Below, piece after piece: positions 28,148 to 37,193 of a stretch of DNA of 64,000 nt. The translations under genes were made by a program, and so were the position numbers. Position 1 is the first letter of the stretch, and each line of letters opens with the position of its first letter. The notes below the pieces were generated by a model. It had not been told where the DNA came from and searched no databases. It was given only the letters and a program-made list of their open reading frames with translations. Source of the DNA: Ruegeria sp. R13_0 (GTDB taxonomy: Bacteria > Pseudomonadota > Alphaproteobacteria > Rhodobacterales > Rhodobacteraceae); NCBI RefSeq assembly GCF_017743995.1, contig NZ_JAGHRB010000011.1, forward strand, positions 1-64,000. Direction: 5' to 3'.

Positions 28148-29561
28148 ACGCCTTCAGGATCGCTCCGGGATTCATAGTTCCTTTTGGGTCCAACGCAGCC
28201 TTGATCCCTCGCATCGCCTGAAGTTTGACGGGATCGCCATAGCGCTCCAAGTCCTCGACCTTCAACCGTCCCACCCCGTGTTCCGCGCTGACCGAGCCGT
28301 CAAACGCGTGAACAAGATCGTGAACCGCGTTCTTCACCGCTTTGCGGTGGCCATCAAAGGCATCGCGGCTCTGACCCTTGGGCGGGAAGACGTTGTAGTG
28401 AAGGTTGCCATCGCCCAAATGCCCGAAACAGTTGATACGGAACGGACCTAACGCGCCGATCGCCTCGGCACCTTGCCGAATGAATTCGGGGATAGTCGAG
28501 ATCGGGACCGATATATCATGGCTCGAAACGGACCCGATCAGGCGGTTGGCCTCAGGGATGCGCTCACGCACAGCCCATATCGCGCGGCGCTGCGCCTCGC
28601 TCTGAGCAATCACGCCATCGTGGACAAGGCCCCGAGGTTCCGCAGCGGCGAATACCGCCTCCAAACGCTCAGACGCGGTCTGCCCGGCCGCCAATCCAAG
28701 CTCGATAAGCACGCTCCATTCGGGCGGCGTATCGAATGGCTGCCGCACATCTGGCAGCACCTCGGTCAGGAAATCCAACCCTTGCCGGTGGATCAGTTCA
28801 AACGAGCTGACTGTCTCGCCCAACAAATCACGCGTCAGGGCCAGCAGGTCGATCGCTGCCTCGGGCGAGGCCACTTGAAACATCGCTGTCCCTACCTCAG
28901 CCGGACGTGGAAAAAGTTTAAGCGAGGCGGCAGTGATGATCCCCAGCGTCCCCTCGGACCCGATCAACAGATTGCGTAGATCATAGCCCGTGTTGTCTTT
29001 TCTCAACCGGCTCAGCCCATGCCAGATTTCACCACTGGGCAACACCGCTTCTAGCCCCAGACATAGATCACGCGCATTGCCATATCGCAGCACATTGACA
29101 CCCCCGGCATTGGTCGCAAGGTTACCGCCGATCCGGCATGAACCTTGTGCGGCCAGAGACAGGGGAAACAGCCTGTCCGCCGCCTCTGCTGCGGCCTGCA
29201 CGTCCTCAAGAACGGCCCCGGCCTCGGCAATCAACACGTTTTCAGTTGGATAGACCGCGCGAATGGCGGTCATACGCTCAAGCGAGATCAACAAAGGTGC
29301 CGGACCAGAGGTCATGATCTGACCGCCCACCAAACCCGTGCCGCCGCCATAGGGTACCACCGGCACGCGCGCACCCGAGGCAAGCCGTACCAGCGCCGCC
29401 ACGTCCTGCACGTTGCGCGGCAGGGCCAACAACCCAATTTCGCCCGCAAACCGGTTGCGCGGCTCTTCCAGATAACGTTCAGAAACCGGACGCAACACAT
29501 CATCGCCCAATTCAGCGCGAATGGCGTCTACCAGCTTGGCATCTGCGGGGTTCAAATCCAT
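28146..29561 (-). CDS. FAD-linked oxidase, GlcD / D-2-hydroxyacid dehydrogenase family
   Basis: A 471-residue flavoprotein of the VAO/PCMH fold that oxidises a D-2-hydroxy acid (glycolate, D-lactate and D-2-hydroxyglutarate are all possible). FAD-binding PYGGGTGLVGGQ (70-81) and GSCRIGGNLATNAGGVNVLRYGN, then LIGSEGTLGIITAASLKL are clear. The C-terminal cap domain ends with FGHLGDGNLHYNVFPP and the GSVSAEHGVGRLK metal/substrate motif. No glcE or glcF follows, so it is more like the single-subunit D-lactate or D-2-hydroxyglutarate type. Confidence 0.9.
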   Translation of the reverse strand: MDLNPADAKLVDAIRAELGDDVLRPVSERYLEEPRNRFAGEIGLLALPRNVQDVAALVRLASGARVPVVPYGGGTGLVGGQIMTSGPAPLLISLERMTAIRAVYPTENVLIAEAGAVLEDVQAAAEAADRLFPLSLAAQGSCRIGGNLATNAGGVNVLRYGNARDLCLGLEAVLPSGEIWHGLSRLRKDNTGYDLRNLLIGSEGTLGIITAASLKLFPRPAEVGTAMFQVASPEAAIDLLALTRDLLGETVSSFELIHRQGLDFLTEVLPDVRQPFDTPPEWSVLIELGLAAGQTASERLEAVFAAAEPRGLVHDGVIAQSEAQRRAIWAVRERIPEANRLIGSVSSHDISVPISTIPEFIRQGAEAIGALGPFRINCFGHLGDGNLHYNVFPPKGQSRDAFDGHRKAVKNAVHDLVHAFDGSVSAEHGVGRLKVEDLERYGDPVKLQAMRGIKAALDPKGTMNPGAILKA

Positions 29562-29599
29562 ACGCCTTCCTTGCCCAACATGCGCACGACCGGCAAGCC

Positions 29600-30418
29600 T
29601 TATTCCAAATCGATCAGATATTGCGGCTCTAGCACGACAACTGTGGGCCGATCCGGCAAACTTCGCAACGAGACGGTCAGCTCTGACACACCTTCGCGCA
29701 CGACCGGGAAGTCATTGCGAATATCGACGAGAAAGCGATCCAGCGAGAAACCGGAAAACCAATGCATAGGAATAATCACCGAGCTTTTCAGCCGCTTGAG
29801 GACCGAGATCATCTCGGGCAGAGGCATGGTTGTCCCGCCATCGACGGCTGCCATCACTAAATCCAAACGCCCCAGCGCGGCAAACTGCTCATCCGAGGGC
29901 ACGTGATGCAAATGCCCCAAATGACCGATACACAGCCCTTCGACCTCGAACACGAAAATCGAGTTTCCCTTCTCCTCGACCCCACCATAGGACGACCGGA
30001 TATCGGTCGAGACATTGCGCACCAGCATCTCGCCCAAATCTAGATGATGGTCGATCCCCTGCCCAAACTCACCCCACCCCGGCAGCACGTGCGGAATGGC
30101 CGGGTCCGGGTGCGCCGTCCAATGGGTACTATGCGCGTGATTCATCGTCACGACATCGGGGATCAGATCAGCACTGCCGATGAACCCGGTGAAATCCGTG
30201 ACTGCGTTCAACCCACCCGCAGTCTGGATCAGAAAGGAGGCATGCGCGATATAGCTGATCCGCACCGAAAACTCCGGCACCGGGTCCTGCCACGCGGCCT
30301 TGTGCAGATATTCAATCCCAGGTGCCGCGTCGGCGATGGCGATACAATGGCTCGGCCGCCGCTCCTGCGCCACAGCCGCACCCGAGAGAAATATCAATAC
30401 AGCCACACTCCAGCGCAT
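29600..30418 (-). CDS. Exported metallo-beta-lactamase-fold hydrolase
   Basis: A 272-residue protein with a signal peptide (MRWSVAVLIFLSGAAVAQ) and an MBL domain of the UlaG-like type. ISYIAHASFLIQT opens the domain. The metal motif reads NHAHSTHW, giving His94, His96 and His99 but Thr98 where HxHxDH has the Asp. GHLGHLHH follows later, and MHWFSGFS supplies a further His. It could bind one metal or be altered in activity. It is codirectional with the FAD-linked oxidase, which follows 38 bases downstream. Confidence 0.8.
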   Translation of the reverse strand: MRWSVAVLIFLSGAAVAQERRPSHCIAIADAAPGIEYLHKAAWQDPVPEFSVRISYIAHASFLIQTAGGLNAVTDFTGFIGSADLIPDVVTMNHAHSTHWTAHPDPAIPHVLPGWGEFGQGIDHHLDLGEMLVRNVSTDIRSSYGGVEEKGNSIFVFEVEGLCIGHLGHLHHVPSDEQFAALGRLDLVMAAVDGGTTMPLPEMISVLKRLKSSVIIPMHWFSGFSLDRFLVDIRNDFPVVREGVSELTVSLRSLPDRPTVVVLEPQYLIDLE

Positions 30419-30461
30419 AGGAGGGAGTGTAGCGCATCACACCGCCAAGTCATGCCCCTTG

Positions 30462-30522
30462 TTCATCTGGCCAAAAATATCCCGGGGGAGGCGCGGCTTG
30501 CAGCGACGGGGGCAGAGCCCCC
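30462..30522 (-). repeat. 3'-end hairpin-plus-core element, copy D
   Basis: On the minus strand the hairpin GGGGGC-TCT-GCCCCC (30522-30508) starts directly after the GNAT stop (30523). The core CCCCCGGGATATTTTT then GGCCAGATGAA (30488-30462) follows. The core is nearly identical to copies A and B. Confidence 0.8.
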
Positions 30523-31110
30523 CTACCCTGCGTCCGTCCGGCCCCGCCGATCCGACCTCAAACTGGCATAAAGAACATGCGTCCGCCACCGTCCATTGAT
30601 CTGAAGATAGGACTGCGCCACGCCTTCGTACTTAAAACCCGAGCGTTCCAGCAACCCGCGAGAGGGTTTGTTTTCAGGCAAGCAGGCGGCCTCGATCCGG
30701 CTCAGGTCCAGACGGGTGAAGGCGTGATGAACGATTGCTCCGATAGCCTCGCGCATATAGCCGTTGCGCGCAAAGCTCTGCCCGGTCCAATAGCCCAGCG
30801 TTCCAGCCTGCGCAGGGCCGCGGCGGATGTTGTCCAGCGTGATCGCCCCCACCAGCACGTCGTCTGAGCGGCGGAACAGAAACAACGGTATCGCGGTTCC
30901 GCTGGCGACCGAGCGCTGCGCCCAATAGACCCGGTTGGTGAAAGACTTGCGGCTTAAATGGTCCTGCGCCCAGATCGGTTCCCAGGGGGTCAGGTACTCC
31001 TCTGAGGCGCGGCGCAGAGCGGCCCATTCGTTGAAGTCGGAATGCACAGGCGGGCGCAGCCTGAGCCGCGCGGTTTCAAGTTTCAGCTTGCGCCTGCCCA
31101 ACAGCATCAC
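30523..31110 (-). CDS. GNAT-family acetyltransferase (RimJ/RimL-like)
   Basis: A 195-residue N-acetyltransferase of the ribosomal-protein type: LETARLRLRPPVHSDFNEWAALR at the N terminus, VGAITLDNIRRGPAQAGTLGYWTGQSFARNGYMREAIGAIVHHAF (CoA-binding region), and CLPENKPSRGLLERSGFKYEGVAQ. RimJ-type enzymes acetylate protein N termini. Its ATG overlaps the M16 peptidase stop by 4 bases, making it the last gene of SURF1-thrC-M16-GNAT. Confidence 0.87.
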   Translation of the reverse strand: MMLLGRRKLKLETARLRLRPPVHSDFNEWAALRRASEEYLTPWEPIWAQDHLSRKSFTNRVYWAQRSVASGTAIPLFLFRRSDDVLVGAITLDNIRRGPAQAGTLGYWTGQSFARNGYMREAIGAIVHHAFTRLDLSRIEAACLPENKPSRGLLERSGFKYEGVAQSYLQINGRWRTHVLYASLRSDRRGRTDAG

Positions 31111-32369
31111 GCCGCACGCCTCTCCTGCAATTCTGTCAAGGATGGCGCGCCCGAGACCGGACCGTATAGTGCCAAGGCCGCCGGGGCCTTAACGGCCATA
31201 CTTTCGGCGAAGGCCCGGACATCCTCGGTACTAACGGCATCAATCTTGGCGACGGTATCTTCGAGCGAAGGTACTCGTCCCCAGATCTGCACCAGACGCG
31301 CCAGACGCTCGGCCCGGTTCGAGGGGCTTTCCAGACCCATCAGCATCCCGGCTTTCATCTGCGCACGGGCGCGAGCGACCTCTTCTTCGCTCATGTCTTC
31401 TGCTGCGCGCTTCATCTCGTCTATCGTGATGGTTGCAAGCTCGGCGACCTGATCGGCAGACGTGCCCGCGTAAATCGTGGTGGTGCCTGTATCCGCATAG
31501 GCCCCGGTCTGCGCAAAGATCGTGTAGCAGAGCCCGCGCGACTCGCGCACCTCCTGGAAAAGGCGCGAGGACATGCCGCCGCCCAACGCTGTCGAATAGA
31601 TTTGAGCGGTATAGATCCCATCATCGCGATAGCCGGGACTTTCCAGCGCCAGAGCAAAATGCGCCTGCTCCAGATCTTTTTCTTGCCGCGCCTCACCGCC
31701 AGTGAAGCGGGCAGCTTCCGGGATCAGGCCCTTGCGCGGTTGCAAGTGGCCAAACATCTCTTCCGCCATTTTCATCAGCGCGTCGTGATCCACAGCACCC
31801 GCCGCAGACAGGATCATTTGCTCTGGGCCATAATGCTCAGCCACGAAGCCGGAAAGATCCTCTCGCGAGAAGGAACTCACACGTTCGGTCGGACCGAGAA
31901 TGGTGCGGCCAAGGGGCTGGTCGTGATAGCTTTGTTCCTGCAGCCAGTCGAAGATCACATCGTCGGGCGTGTCATAGGCCTGGCCGATTTCCTGCAGGAT
32001 CACGCCACGTTCAACCTCGATCTCGCGCGGATCGAAAACCGGGTTCAGAACGATGTCACCGATCACGTCCATCGCCAGCGCCACGTCATCCTTCAGAACA
32101 CGGGCGTAATAGGCCGTCACCTCGCGCGAGGTATAAGCGTTGATATAGCCACCTACATCCTCGATCGCCTCGGCGATTTGCAGCGAAGAACGCCGCTCGG
32201 TTCCCTTGAACGCCATATGCTCAAGGAAATGCGCTATCCCGTTCTGCTCGATCCGCTCATGCCGCCCGCCGGCGGTTACCCAGATGCCGATGGCTGCCGA
32301 TTGCAGCCCCGGCATATGTTCACTGACGATACGAAAGCCGTTCTTCAGCTGGTCTTGTCTGACTGTCAC
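31107..32369 (-). CDS. M16-family zinc peptidase (processing-peptidase-like)
   Basis: A 420-residue metallopeptidase with the inverted zinc motif HFLEH (His47, Glu50, His51) in GIAHFLEHMAFKGTERR. The third ligand is expected in EIEVERGVILQEI about 75 residues on. A second, inactive M16 domain fills the C-terminal half, with the glycine-rich YSTALGGGMSSRLFQEVRE segment. Bacterial relatives resemble mitochondrial processing peptidase beta. It overlaps thrC and the GNAT gene by 4 bases each. Confidence 0.93.
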   Translation of the reverse strand: MTVRQDQLKNGFRIVSEHMPGLQSAAIGIWVTAGGRHERIEQNGIAHFLEHMAFKGTERRSSLQIAEAIEDVGGYINAYTSREVTAYYARVLKDDVALAMDVIGDIVLNPVFDPREIEVERGVILQEIGQAYDTPDDVIFDWLQEQSYHDQPLGRTILGPTERVSSFSREDLSGFVAEHYGPEQMILSAAGAVDHDALMKMAEEMFGHLQPRKGLIPEAARFTGGEARQEKDLEQAHFALALESPGYRDDGIYTAQIYSTALGGGMSSRLFQEVRESRGLCYTIFAQTGAYADTGTTTIYAGTSADQVAELATITIDEMKRAAEDMSEEEVARARAQMKAGMLMGLESPSNRAERLARLVQIWGRVPSLEDTVAKIDAVSTEDVRAFAESMAVKAPAALALYGPVSGAPSLTELQERRAA

Positions 32370-33754
32370 TCAGCGATATGCCTTCTGATATGATCCTCGA
32401 GGGCACCCAGATCATTGGCAATCCGCGTCACCCGTTCCGGACGTTCATACAGATCAGACATGCGGGATGGAAGAGGCGGATGTTCCCCGCTCGCCTTCTC
32501 GACCGCTGCCGGAAATTTCGCCGGGTGCGCGGTGGCCAGAGTGATCATCGGCACATCCGCTGCGCGGTGGTCCTCGGCCACTTTGATGCCGATGGCCGAA
32601 TGCGGGCAGACCAGCTCGGCGCTGTGGGCCAGAGTGTGTTTGATCGTCTCAAGCGTTTCATCTTCGGACACGCGGCCCGAATCAAAGCTCTCACGCAGGG
32701 CCTCCATCGCGCCTTGGCTGACGTTGAAGCCACCGGATTTCAGCTCTTCCATCAACTGAGCGACCGCACTGCCATCCTCGCCATATGCATAGTACAGCGC
32801 GCGTTCAAAGTTTGAGCTGACCTGAATATCCATCGACGGGCTGATCGAGGGGATGGTCTCGCCCTTGAAATACCCCTCACCCGACAGACAGCGGTGCAGG
32901 ATGTCGTTCTGGTTCGTCGCGACTACCAGCCGGTCGATGGGCAAGCCCATGCGTTTGGCCAGATAGCCAGCGAAGATGTCGCCGAAATTGCCGGTGGGCA
33001 CGGTGAAGCTGACCTTGCGGTGCGGGGCGCCAAGGCTGACGGCGGCCGAGAAATAGTAGACGATCTGCGCCAGAACGCGGGCAAAGTTGATCGAGTTCAC
33101 TCCGGCCAGTTTGACCTCATCCCGGAAATCGAAATCGTTGAACATGTCCTTCAATGCGGCCTGACAGTCGTCAAAATCGCCATCCACGGCCAGCGCATGG
33201 ACATTGCTGTCTGCTGGCGTCGTCATCTGGCGGCGCTGCACCTCGGACACCCGTCCATGCGGATAGAGGATGAACACATCCACCGCATCCAGCCCCCGAA
33301 ACGCCTCAATCGCGGCCGAGCCAGTATCGCCACTGGTCGCGCCCACGATGGTCACGCGGTCATTGCGGCGTTTCAGGGCTACCTGGAACAGCTGACCGAT
33401 CAGCTGCATGGCGAAGTCCTTGAAGGCCAGAGTGGGCCCGTGGAACAGCTCCAACAAGAAGTGGTTTTCGTTCAACTGCTTTAGCGGCGCGCGGGCGTCG
33501 TGGCCGAAGCCTTCATAGGCGCGGGCGATGATCTGTTTGAACTCATCCTCTGCGAAGGAACCGCTGACATAGGGCCACATCACGCGGAACGCGATCTCCT
33601 CGTAGGAAAGGCCGGGCATGGCGGCGATCTCATCATGGCTGAGCGTTGGGATTTCGGCGGGTAGGTACAAGCCACCGTCACGGGCCAGTCCAGTCAGCAT
33701 CGCCTCTTCAAAGCTCAGTTCAGGCGCTTGGCCACGGGTCGAGATGTATTTCAT
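32366..33754 (-). CDS. thrC: Threonine synthase
   Basis: Converts O-phosphohomoserine to threonine with PLP. At 462 residues it fits the long bacterial/fungal class of threonine synthase. It starts MKYISTRGQAPELSFEEAMLTGLARDGGLYLP, and the PLP lysine is Lys112 in PTLAFKDFAMQLIGQ. TIVGATSGDTGSAAIEAF and VPTGNFGDIFAGY bind the PLP phosphate. ATG overlaps the SURF1 stop by 4 bases and its own stop overlaps the peptidase start, so it is embedded in an oxidase-assembly transcript. Confidence 0.96.
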   Translation of the reverse strand: MKYISTRGQAPELSFEEAMLTGLARDGGLYLPAEIPTLSHDEIAAMPGLSYEEIAFRVMWPYVSGSFAEDEFKQIIARAYEGFGHDARAPLKQLNENHFLLELFHGPTLAFKDFAMQLIGQLFQVALKRRNDRVTIVGATSGDTGSAAIEAFRGLDAVDVFILYPHGRVSEVQRRQMTTPADSNVHALAVDGDFDDCQAALKDMFNDFDFRDEVKLAGVNSINFARVLAQIVYYFSAAVSLGAPHRKVSFTVPTGNFGDIFAGYLAKRMGLPIDRLVVATNQNDILHRCLSGEGYFKGETIPSISPSMDIQVSSNFERALYYAYGEDGSAVAQLMEELKSGGFNVSQGAMEALRESFDSGRVSEDETLETIKHTLAHSAELVCPHSAIGIKVAEDHRAADVPMITLATAHPAKFPAAVEKASGEHPPLPSRMSDLYERPERVTRIANDLGALEDHIRRHIAE

Positions 33755-34428
33755 TGCGGGTCACTCTCAGAAGGGGCGCGATTGCGCCACAGGAAGTATC
33801 CGGTCATCGCGGCCCAGACGAGGGCCAGTCCAAACCATGTGATTGCATATTGCAGGTGATCATTGGGAATCCCGGCCGTGTCGACAGGCAGTGGGGTTAC
33901 GCCTGGATCGGTCCGAGATCGGGCGATCAGCAGAATTGGCTCAGCCCCCAGAGCGGCAGCCAGATTGGGCACGTCGCGGGCAAACCAGATGTTGCTGTCT
34001 ATATCGGCATCGGGCGTGTAGCTGTCGATCTCATCGGGCCAATGCAGGTTGCCTGTCACCTCCATCGGACCGGTCAAACGATCGGTCTGCTTGGCCGTGG
34101 TTGGCACAAACCCCCGGTCCACCAGAATGGTACGATCCTCGGTGCTGAACGACTGGATGATACGATATCCGGCCCCGACCTGCTTGACCGAGACCAGAAC
34201 GTGGATCTCGCCTGGCTCCATATCACCAGAGATCGTCACAGGCAGATATTTGTCGGCGTCCTCTGACACCTGTTGCGGCAGAGGAACCGGTTCGGCTGCG
34301 ATGCGACTGTCAATCTCGGACAGGATCTCTTGTTTCCATGCCAGACGCTGGACCTGCCAAGTACCAAGCCACAGCAAGACGCCCAAACCGGCGAGACTGA
34401 AGATCAGCAGAAAAAGAGTGCGGCGCAT
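33751..34428 (-). CDS. SURF1-family cytochrome oxidase assembly protein
   Basis: A 225-residue inner-membrane protein with two helices in the SURF1 arrangement: an N-terminal MRRTLFLLIFSLAGLGVLLWLGTWQ (WQVQRLAWK motif following) and a C-terminal AITWFGLALVWAAMTGYFLW. The periplasmic loop carries ILVDRGFVP. SURF1 helps insert heme a into subunit I. A longer in-frame start is rejected because it would run through the upstream coxC terminator. Confidence 0.9.
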   Translation of the reverse strand: MRRTLFLLIFSLAGLGVLLWLGTWQVQRLAWKQEILSEIDSRIAAEPVPLPQQVSEDADKYLPVTISGDMEPGEIHVLVSVKQVGAGYRIIQSFSTEDRTILVDRGFVPTTAKQTDRLTGPMEVTGNLHWPDEIDSYTPDADIDSNIWFARDVPNLAAALGAEPILLIARSRTDPGVTPLPVDTAGIPNDHLQYAITWFGLALVWAAMTGYFLWRNRAPSESDPQ

Positions 34429-34535
34429 GGCAGGACTATCGCTCGTTGCAGGAACCGGCGTCTTGTTAAGGGGGGCAGGCACGAGAATGCAACCACGCAA
34501 TTGTATGGGGCGCAATCTTGCCCCCTCAATAAGCG

Positions 34536-34562
34536 AAAAAGCCGCCCCGAAGAGCGGCTTTT
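34536..34562 (-). terminator. Rho-independent terminator after coxC
   Basis: On the minus strand AAAAGCCGC (34562-34554) pairs with GCGGCTTTT (34545-34537) around an 8-base loop, 22 bases after the coxC stop, and ends in a T5 run. It divides the oxidase genes from SURF1-thrC, though read-through is likely. Confidence 0.85.
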
Positions 34563-34584
34563 GCATTTCAAAAACCAGTGTCGC

Positions 34585-35400
34585 TTAGAACAGCGGCGCC
34601 TGTCCCCAGATGTAGACTGCGAAGAACAGGAACAGCCAGACAACGTCGACGAAGTGCCAGTACCAGGCTGCGGCCTCGAAACCGACATGCTTCTCGGGGG
34701 TGAAGTCCCCTTTCAACGCGCGGATCAGACAGACGGTCAGGAAGATCGTGCCGATGACCACATGGAAGCCGTGGAAGCCGGTTGCCATGAAGAAGTTCGA
34801 GTAGAACTGATCGCCACCGAATTTCCAGTCTTCATGGGCCAGCAGCTCATAGTATTCGTAGGCTTGCAGCAGGGTGAACAGCAGGCCCAGCACGATACCG
34901 ATGGCCAGGCCGTTGATCAGCGCCTTGCGGTCATTGTCATGAACCAGAGCGTGGTGCGCCCAGGTGATCGCACAGCCCGACAGCAGCAGGACCAGAGTGT
35001 TGATCAGCGGCAGGTGGAACGGATCGACCGCGTGGATATCCGGCTGGATGTATTCGGTGCCCGCATAGTCGTACATCGGATACATGCGATGTTTGAAGAA
35101 CGACCAGAACCAGGCGAAGAAGAACATCACCTCGGACATCACGAACAGGATGAAGCCATAGCGCAGACCGATGCGCACAACCGGCGTGTGGTCGCCCTGA
35201 CGGCTTTCCACAACGACTTCGGACCACCAGGCGAACATGGTGTACAACACCGCGATGAGGCCAGCCCAGAACATCCACGGCGTCACACCGTGCATCCAAA
35301 GGACGGCCCCGAACAGCATCACAAAGCCACCGACCGAACCGATCAGCGGCCAGATCGACGGGGCCAGAATGTGATAATCATGGTTTTTAGCGTGTGCCAT
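34585..35400 (-). CDS. coxC: Cytochrome c oxidase subunit III
   Basis: A 271-residue seven-helix inner-membrane subunit of the aa3 oxidase. It opens [31 protein letters not shown]. The family glutamate segment [20 protein letters not shown], then [13 protein letters not shown] [13 protein letters not shown], and [20 protein letters not shown] follow. It is the last gene before a terminator in coxB-ctaB-ORF53-ctaG-coxC. Subunit I is not in this window. Confidence 0.97.
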   Translation of the reverse strand: MAHAKNHDYHILAPSIWPLIGSVGGFVMLFGAVLWMHGVTPWMFWAGLIAVLYTMFAWWSEVVVESRQGDHTPVVRIGLRYGFILFVMSEVMFFFAWFWSFFKHRMYPMYDYAGTEYIQPDIHAVDPFHLPLINTLVLLLSGCAITWAHHALVHDNDRKALINGLAIGIVLGLLFTLLQAYEYYELLAHEDWKFGGDQFYSNFFMATGFHGFHVVIGTIFLTVCLIRALKGDFTPEKHVGFEAAAWYWHFVDVVWLFLFFAVYIWGQAPLF

Positions 35401-35422
35401 CTGCGTCCCTCACCTAAAGGCG

Positions 35423-35998
35423 TTAGTTCGTGTTTGTGTCTTCCTGCGTTTCAAGGGCGGCATAGCCCTCGGGCAGGTCAATTTCGTAGAATGTATACGA
35501 CAGAGTAATCGTATGCACATACTTCGCTTCGAGGTCTTCGACCATTTCCGGATCAACAAAGAAGCTGACCGGCATCTCTACCCGCTCACCAGGTTGCAGA
35601 ACCTGCTCTTCAAAGCAGAAGCAGGCGATTTTCTGGAAATATCCACCTGCCGAATACGGCGCGACGTTGTAGGACGCCTGTCCGGCAATCGGGCGATCGG
35701 TCGGGTTGTAGGCCTCATAGAAGGCCAGCCCGGTTTCACCGATGCGCACCTCCATCTCGCGTTCGACGGGTTTGAACTCCCATGCCATATCCTTGGCTTT
35801 GGAGGCGTCGAAACGGACTGTCACTTTGCGGTCAAGGATATCATCAGGCGCGGCTTCGGCGACACCGGTGGTGCCTCCGAACCCGGTGACACGGCAGAAC
35901 CAGTCGTAAAACGGCACAGCCGCCCAGGCGAGGCTGCCCATCAGGACAACCACACCCACGGTTTGCACAACAGTTTTCTGAGGACCGGACAGCGCCAT
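35423..35998 (-). CDS. ctaG: Cytochrome c oxidase assembly protein CtaG/Cox11
   Basis: A 191-residue copper chaperone that delivers copper to the CuB site of subunit I. A single N-terminal membrane helix (VVQTVGVVVLMGSLAWAAVPFYDWFCRVTGFGG) is followed by a periplasmic beta domain with the copper motif CFCFEEQ (Cys126, Cys128) and PVSFFVDP. It starts by a 1-base TGATG overlap with the small membrane protein upstream. Assignment is firm. Confidence 0.96.
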   Translation of the reverse strand: MALSGPQKTVVQTVGVVVLMGSLAWAAVPFYDWFCRVTGFGGTTGVAEAAPDDILDRKVTVRFDASKAKDMAWEFKPVEREMEVRIGETGLAFYEAYNPTDRPIAGQASYNVAPYSAGGYFQKIACFCFEEQVLQPGERVEMPVSFFVDPEMVEDLEAKYVHTITLSYTFYEIDLPEGYAALETQEDTNTN

Positions 35999-36159
35999 CA
36001 GTTTTGCACCTCCTGCACGGGTTGTCCCAGGCTGGTGCCCGAGACCTTGACGATCGTGAGGCCGAAGATGATCACGATGAAGGCCGCAAGTGTCAGGCCA
36101 ACACCCAGATTTCGGCTGAAACGACGTTCGTGAATTTCGTGGCTTTTGCGCAGGCTCAT
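35998..36159 (-). CDS. Small single-helix membrane protein of the cytochrome oxidase operon
   Basis: A 53-residue protein: basic N terminus MSLRKSHEIHERRFSRN, one membrane helix LGVGLTLAAFIVIIFGLTIVKV (about 18-39) and a short polar tail. ATG overlaps the ctaB stop by 4 bases (ATGA) and the stop overlaps ctaG (TGATG). Small single-helix proteins occupy this slot in alphaproteobacterial cta operons. Its role, presumably in oxidase assembly or stability, is unproven. Confidence 0.8.
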   Translation of the reverse strand: MSLRKSHEIHERRFSRNLGVGLTLAAFIVIIFGLTIVKVSGTSLGQPVQEVQN

Positions 36160-37112
36160 GACCAGCCCCCCAAGCCGTAGGGTTTCAGCAGCGCCTCAAC
36201 CAGAATCGCGCCGAAATGTAGGAACAGGTACAGCAGAGAGAGTTTGAAGAAGCTCCGCTCGACCTTGAAATTGTCTGCTTCCGCGTCGTCTTCGGTACGG
36301 CGCGAGATCTGCCATGCGCCGCGCAGGAACAGGCCATTCAGCACCAGGGCAACCGCCAGATAGATCGGTCCACCGATGTCTGAGAACGCGGTGCCAACGG
36401 CCAGAACAGCCAGAAGGCCGGTGTAAACGAGAATATGCTTACGGGTCGCGCGGCGGCCATGGGTCACGGTCAGCATGGGCACGCCCGCATCGTCATAGTC
36501 CGAGCGCATGAACAGCGCCAATGCCCAAAAATGCGGAGGTGTCCACATGAAGGTCAGGGCAAACATCAACCAAGGCTCAAGCGTCATTGACCCGGTTGCG
36601 GCAACCCAGCCGATCACCGGAGGGAACGCCCCTGCCGCGCCGCCAATCACGATGTTCTGCGGCGTCGAGCGCTTCAGCCACATCGTGTAGACAACAACGT
36701 AGAAGAAAATGGTGAAACCCAGAAACGCGCCTGCGAACCAGTTGGTTGCAAGGCCCAGCATGATTACCGACAGGCCGGACAGCGCCAAACCCAGCGATAG
36801 CGCCTCGCCTTCCTGTACCTTACCAGCGGGAATCGGGCGGCCCTTGGTTCGCTTCATCACCCGGTCTATATCCGCATCCCACCACATGTTCAGCGCACCT
36901 GACGCGCCGCCACCGATGGCGATGAACAGGATCGCGCAGAATCCCACAAACGGATGCACCGACACCGGAGCCGCCAGCAAACCGACCAGAGCCGTAAACA
37001 CGACCAGAGACATCACCCGCGGCTTCAGCAGGGCGAAATAATCGCCAAAGCTGGCCTCATCCGCGTATGCCTTGGCGGTCGATGTGCTGGCATTGATGCT
37101 TGCGTCGGTCAT
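36156..37112 (-). CDS. ctaB: Protoheme IX farnesyltransferase (heme O synthase)
   Basis: Transfers a farnesyl group to heme b, giving heme o, the precursor of heme a. A 318-residue UbiA-family membrane enzyme with about nine helices. The prenyl-diphosphate motif is in ALNMWWDADIDRVMKRTKGRPIP, with the second acidic motif region MRSDYDDAGVPML. LLKPRVMSLVVFTALVGLL is the family N terminus. Second gene of the set, 81 bases after the coxB stop; the small membrane protein gene overlaps its stop. Confidence 0.96.
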   Translation of the reverse strand: MTDASINASTSTAKAYADEASFGDYFALLKPRVMSLVVFTALVGLLAAPVSVHPFVGFCAILFIAIGGGASGALNMWWDADIDRVMKRTKGRPIPAGKVQEGEALSLGLALSGLSVIMLGLATNWFAGAFLGFTIFFYVVVYTMWLKRSTPQNIVIGGAAGAFPPVIGWVAATGSMTLEPWLMFALTFMWTPPHFWALALFMRSDYDDAGVPMLTVTHGRRATRKHILVYTGLLAVLAVGTAFSDIGGPIYLAVALVLNGLFLRGAWQISRRTEDDAEADNFKVERSFFKLSLLYLFLHFGAILVEALLKPYGLGGWS

Positions 37113-37193
37113 CTCGGGTCCTTTTGGGGCGAAAGCTGCGCGGTTTCGCGCGCAGCCAACGCGTATTCTAAGGCGCGAACGCCCCGTCTACGC

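Noticed and set aside
34273-35508. 411-codon rightward open frame, Gln/His/Asp-rich
   Set aside because: Antisense to SURF1 and coxC; composition typical of an antisense frame and no motif.
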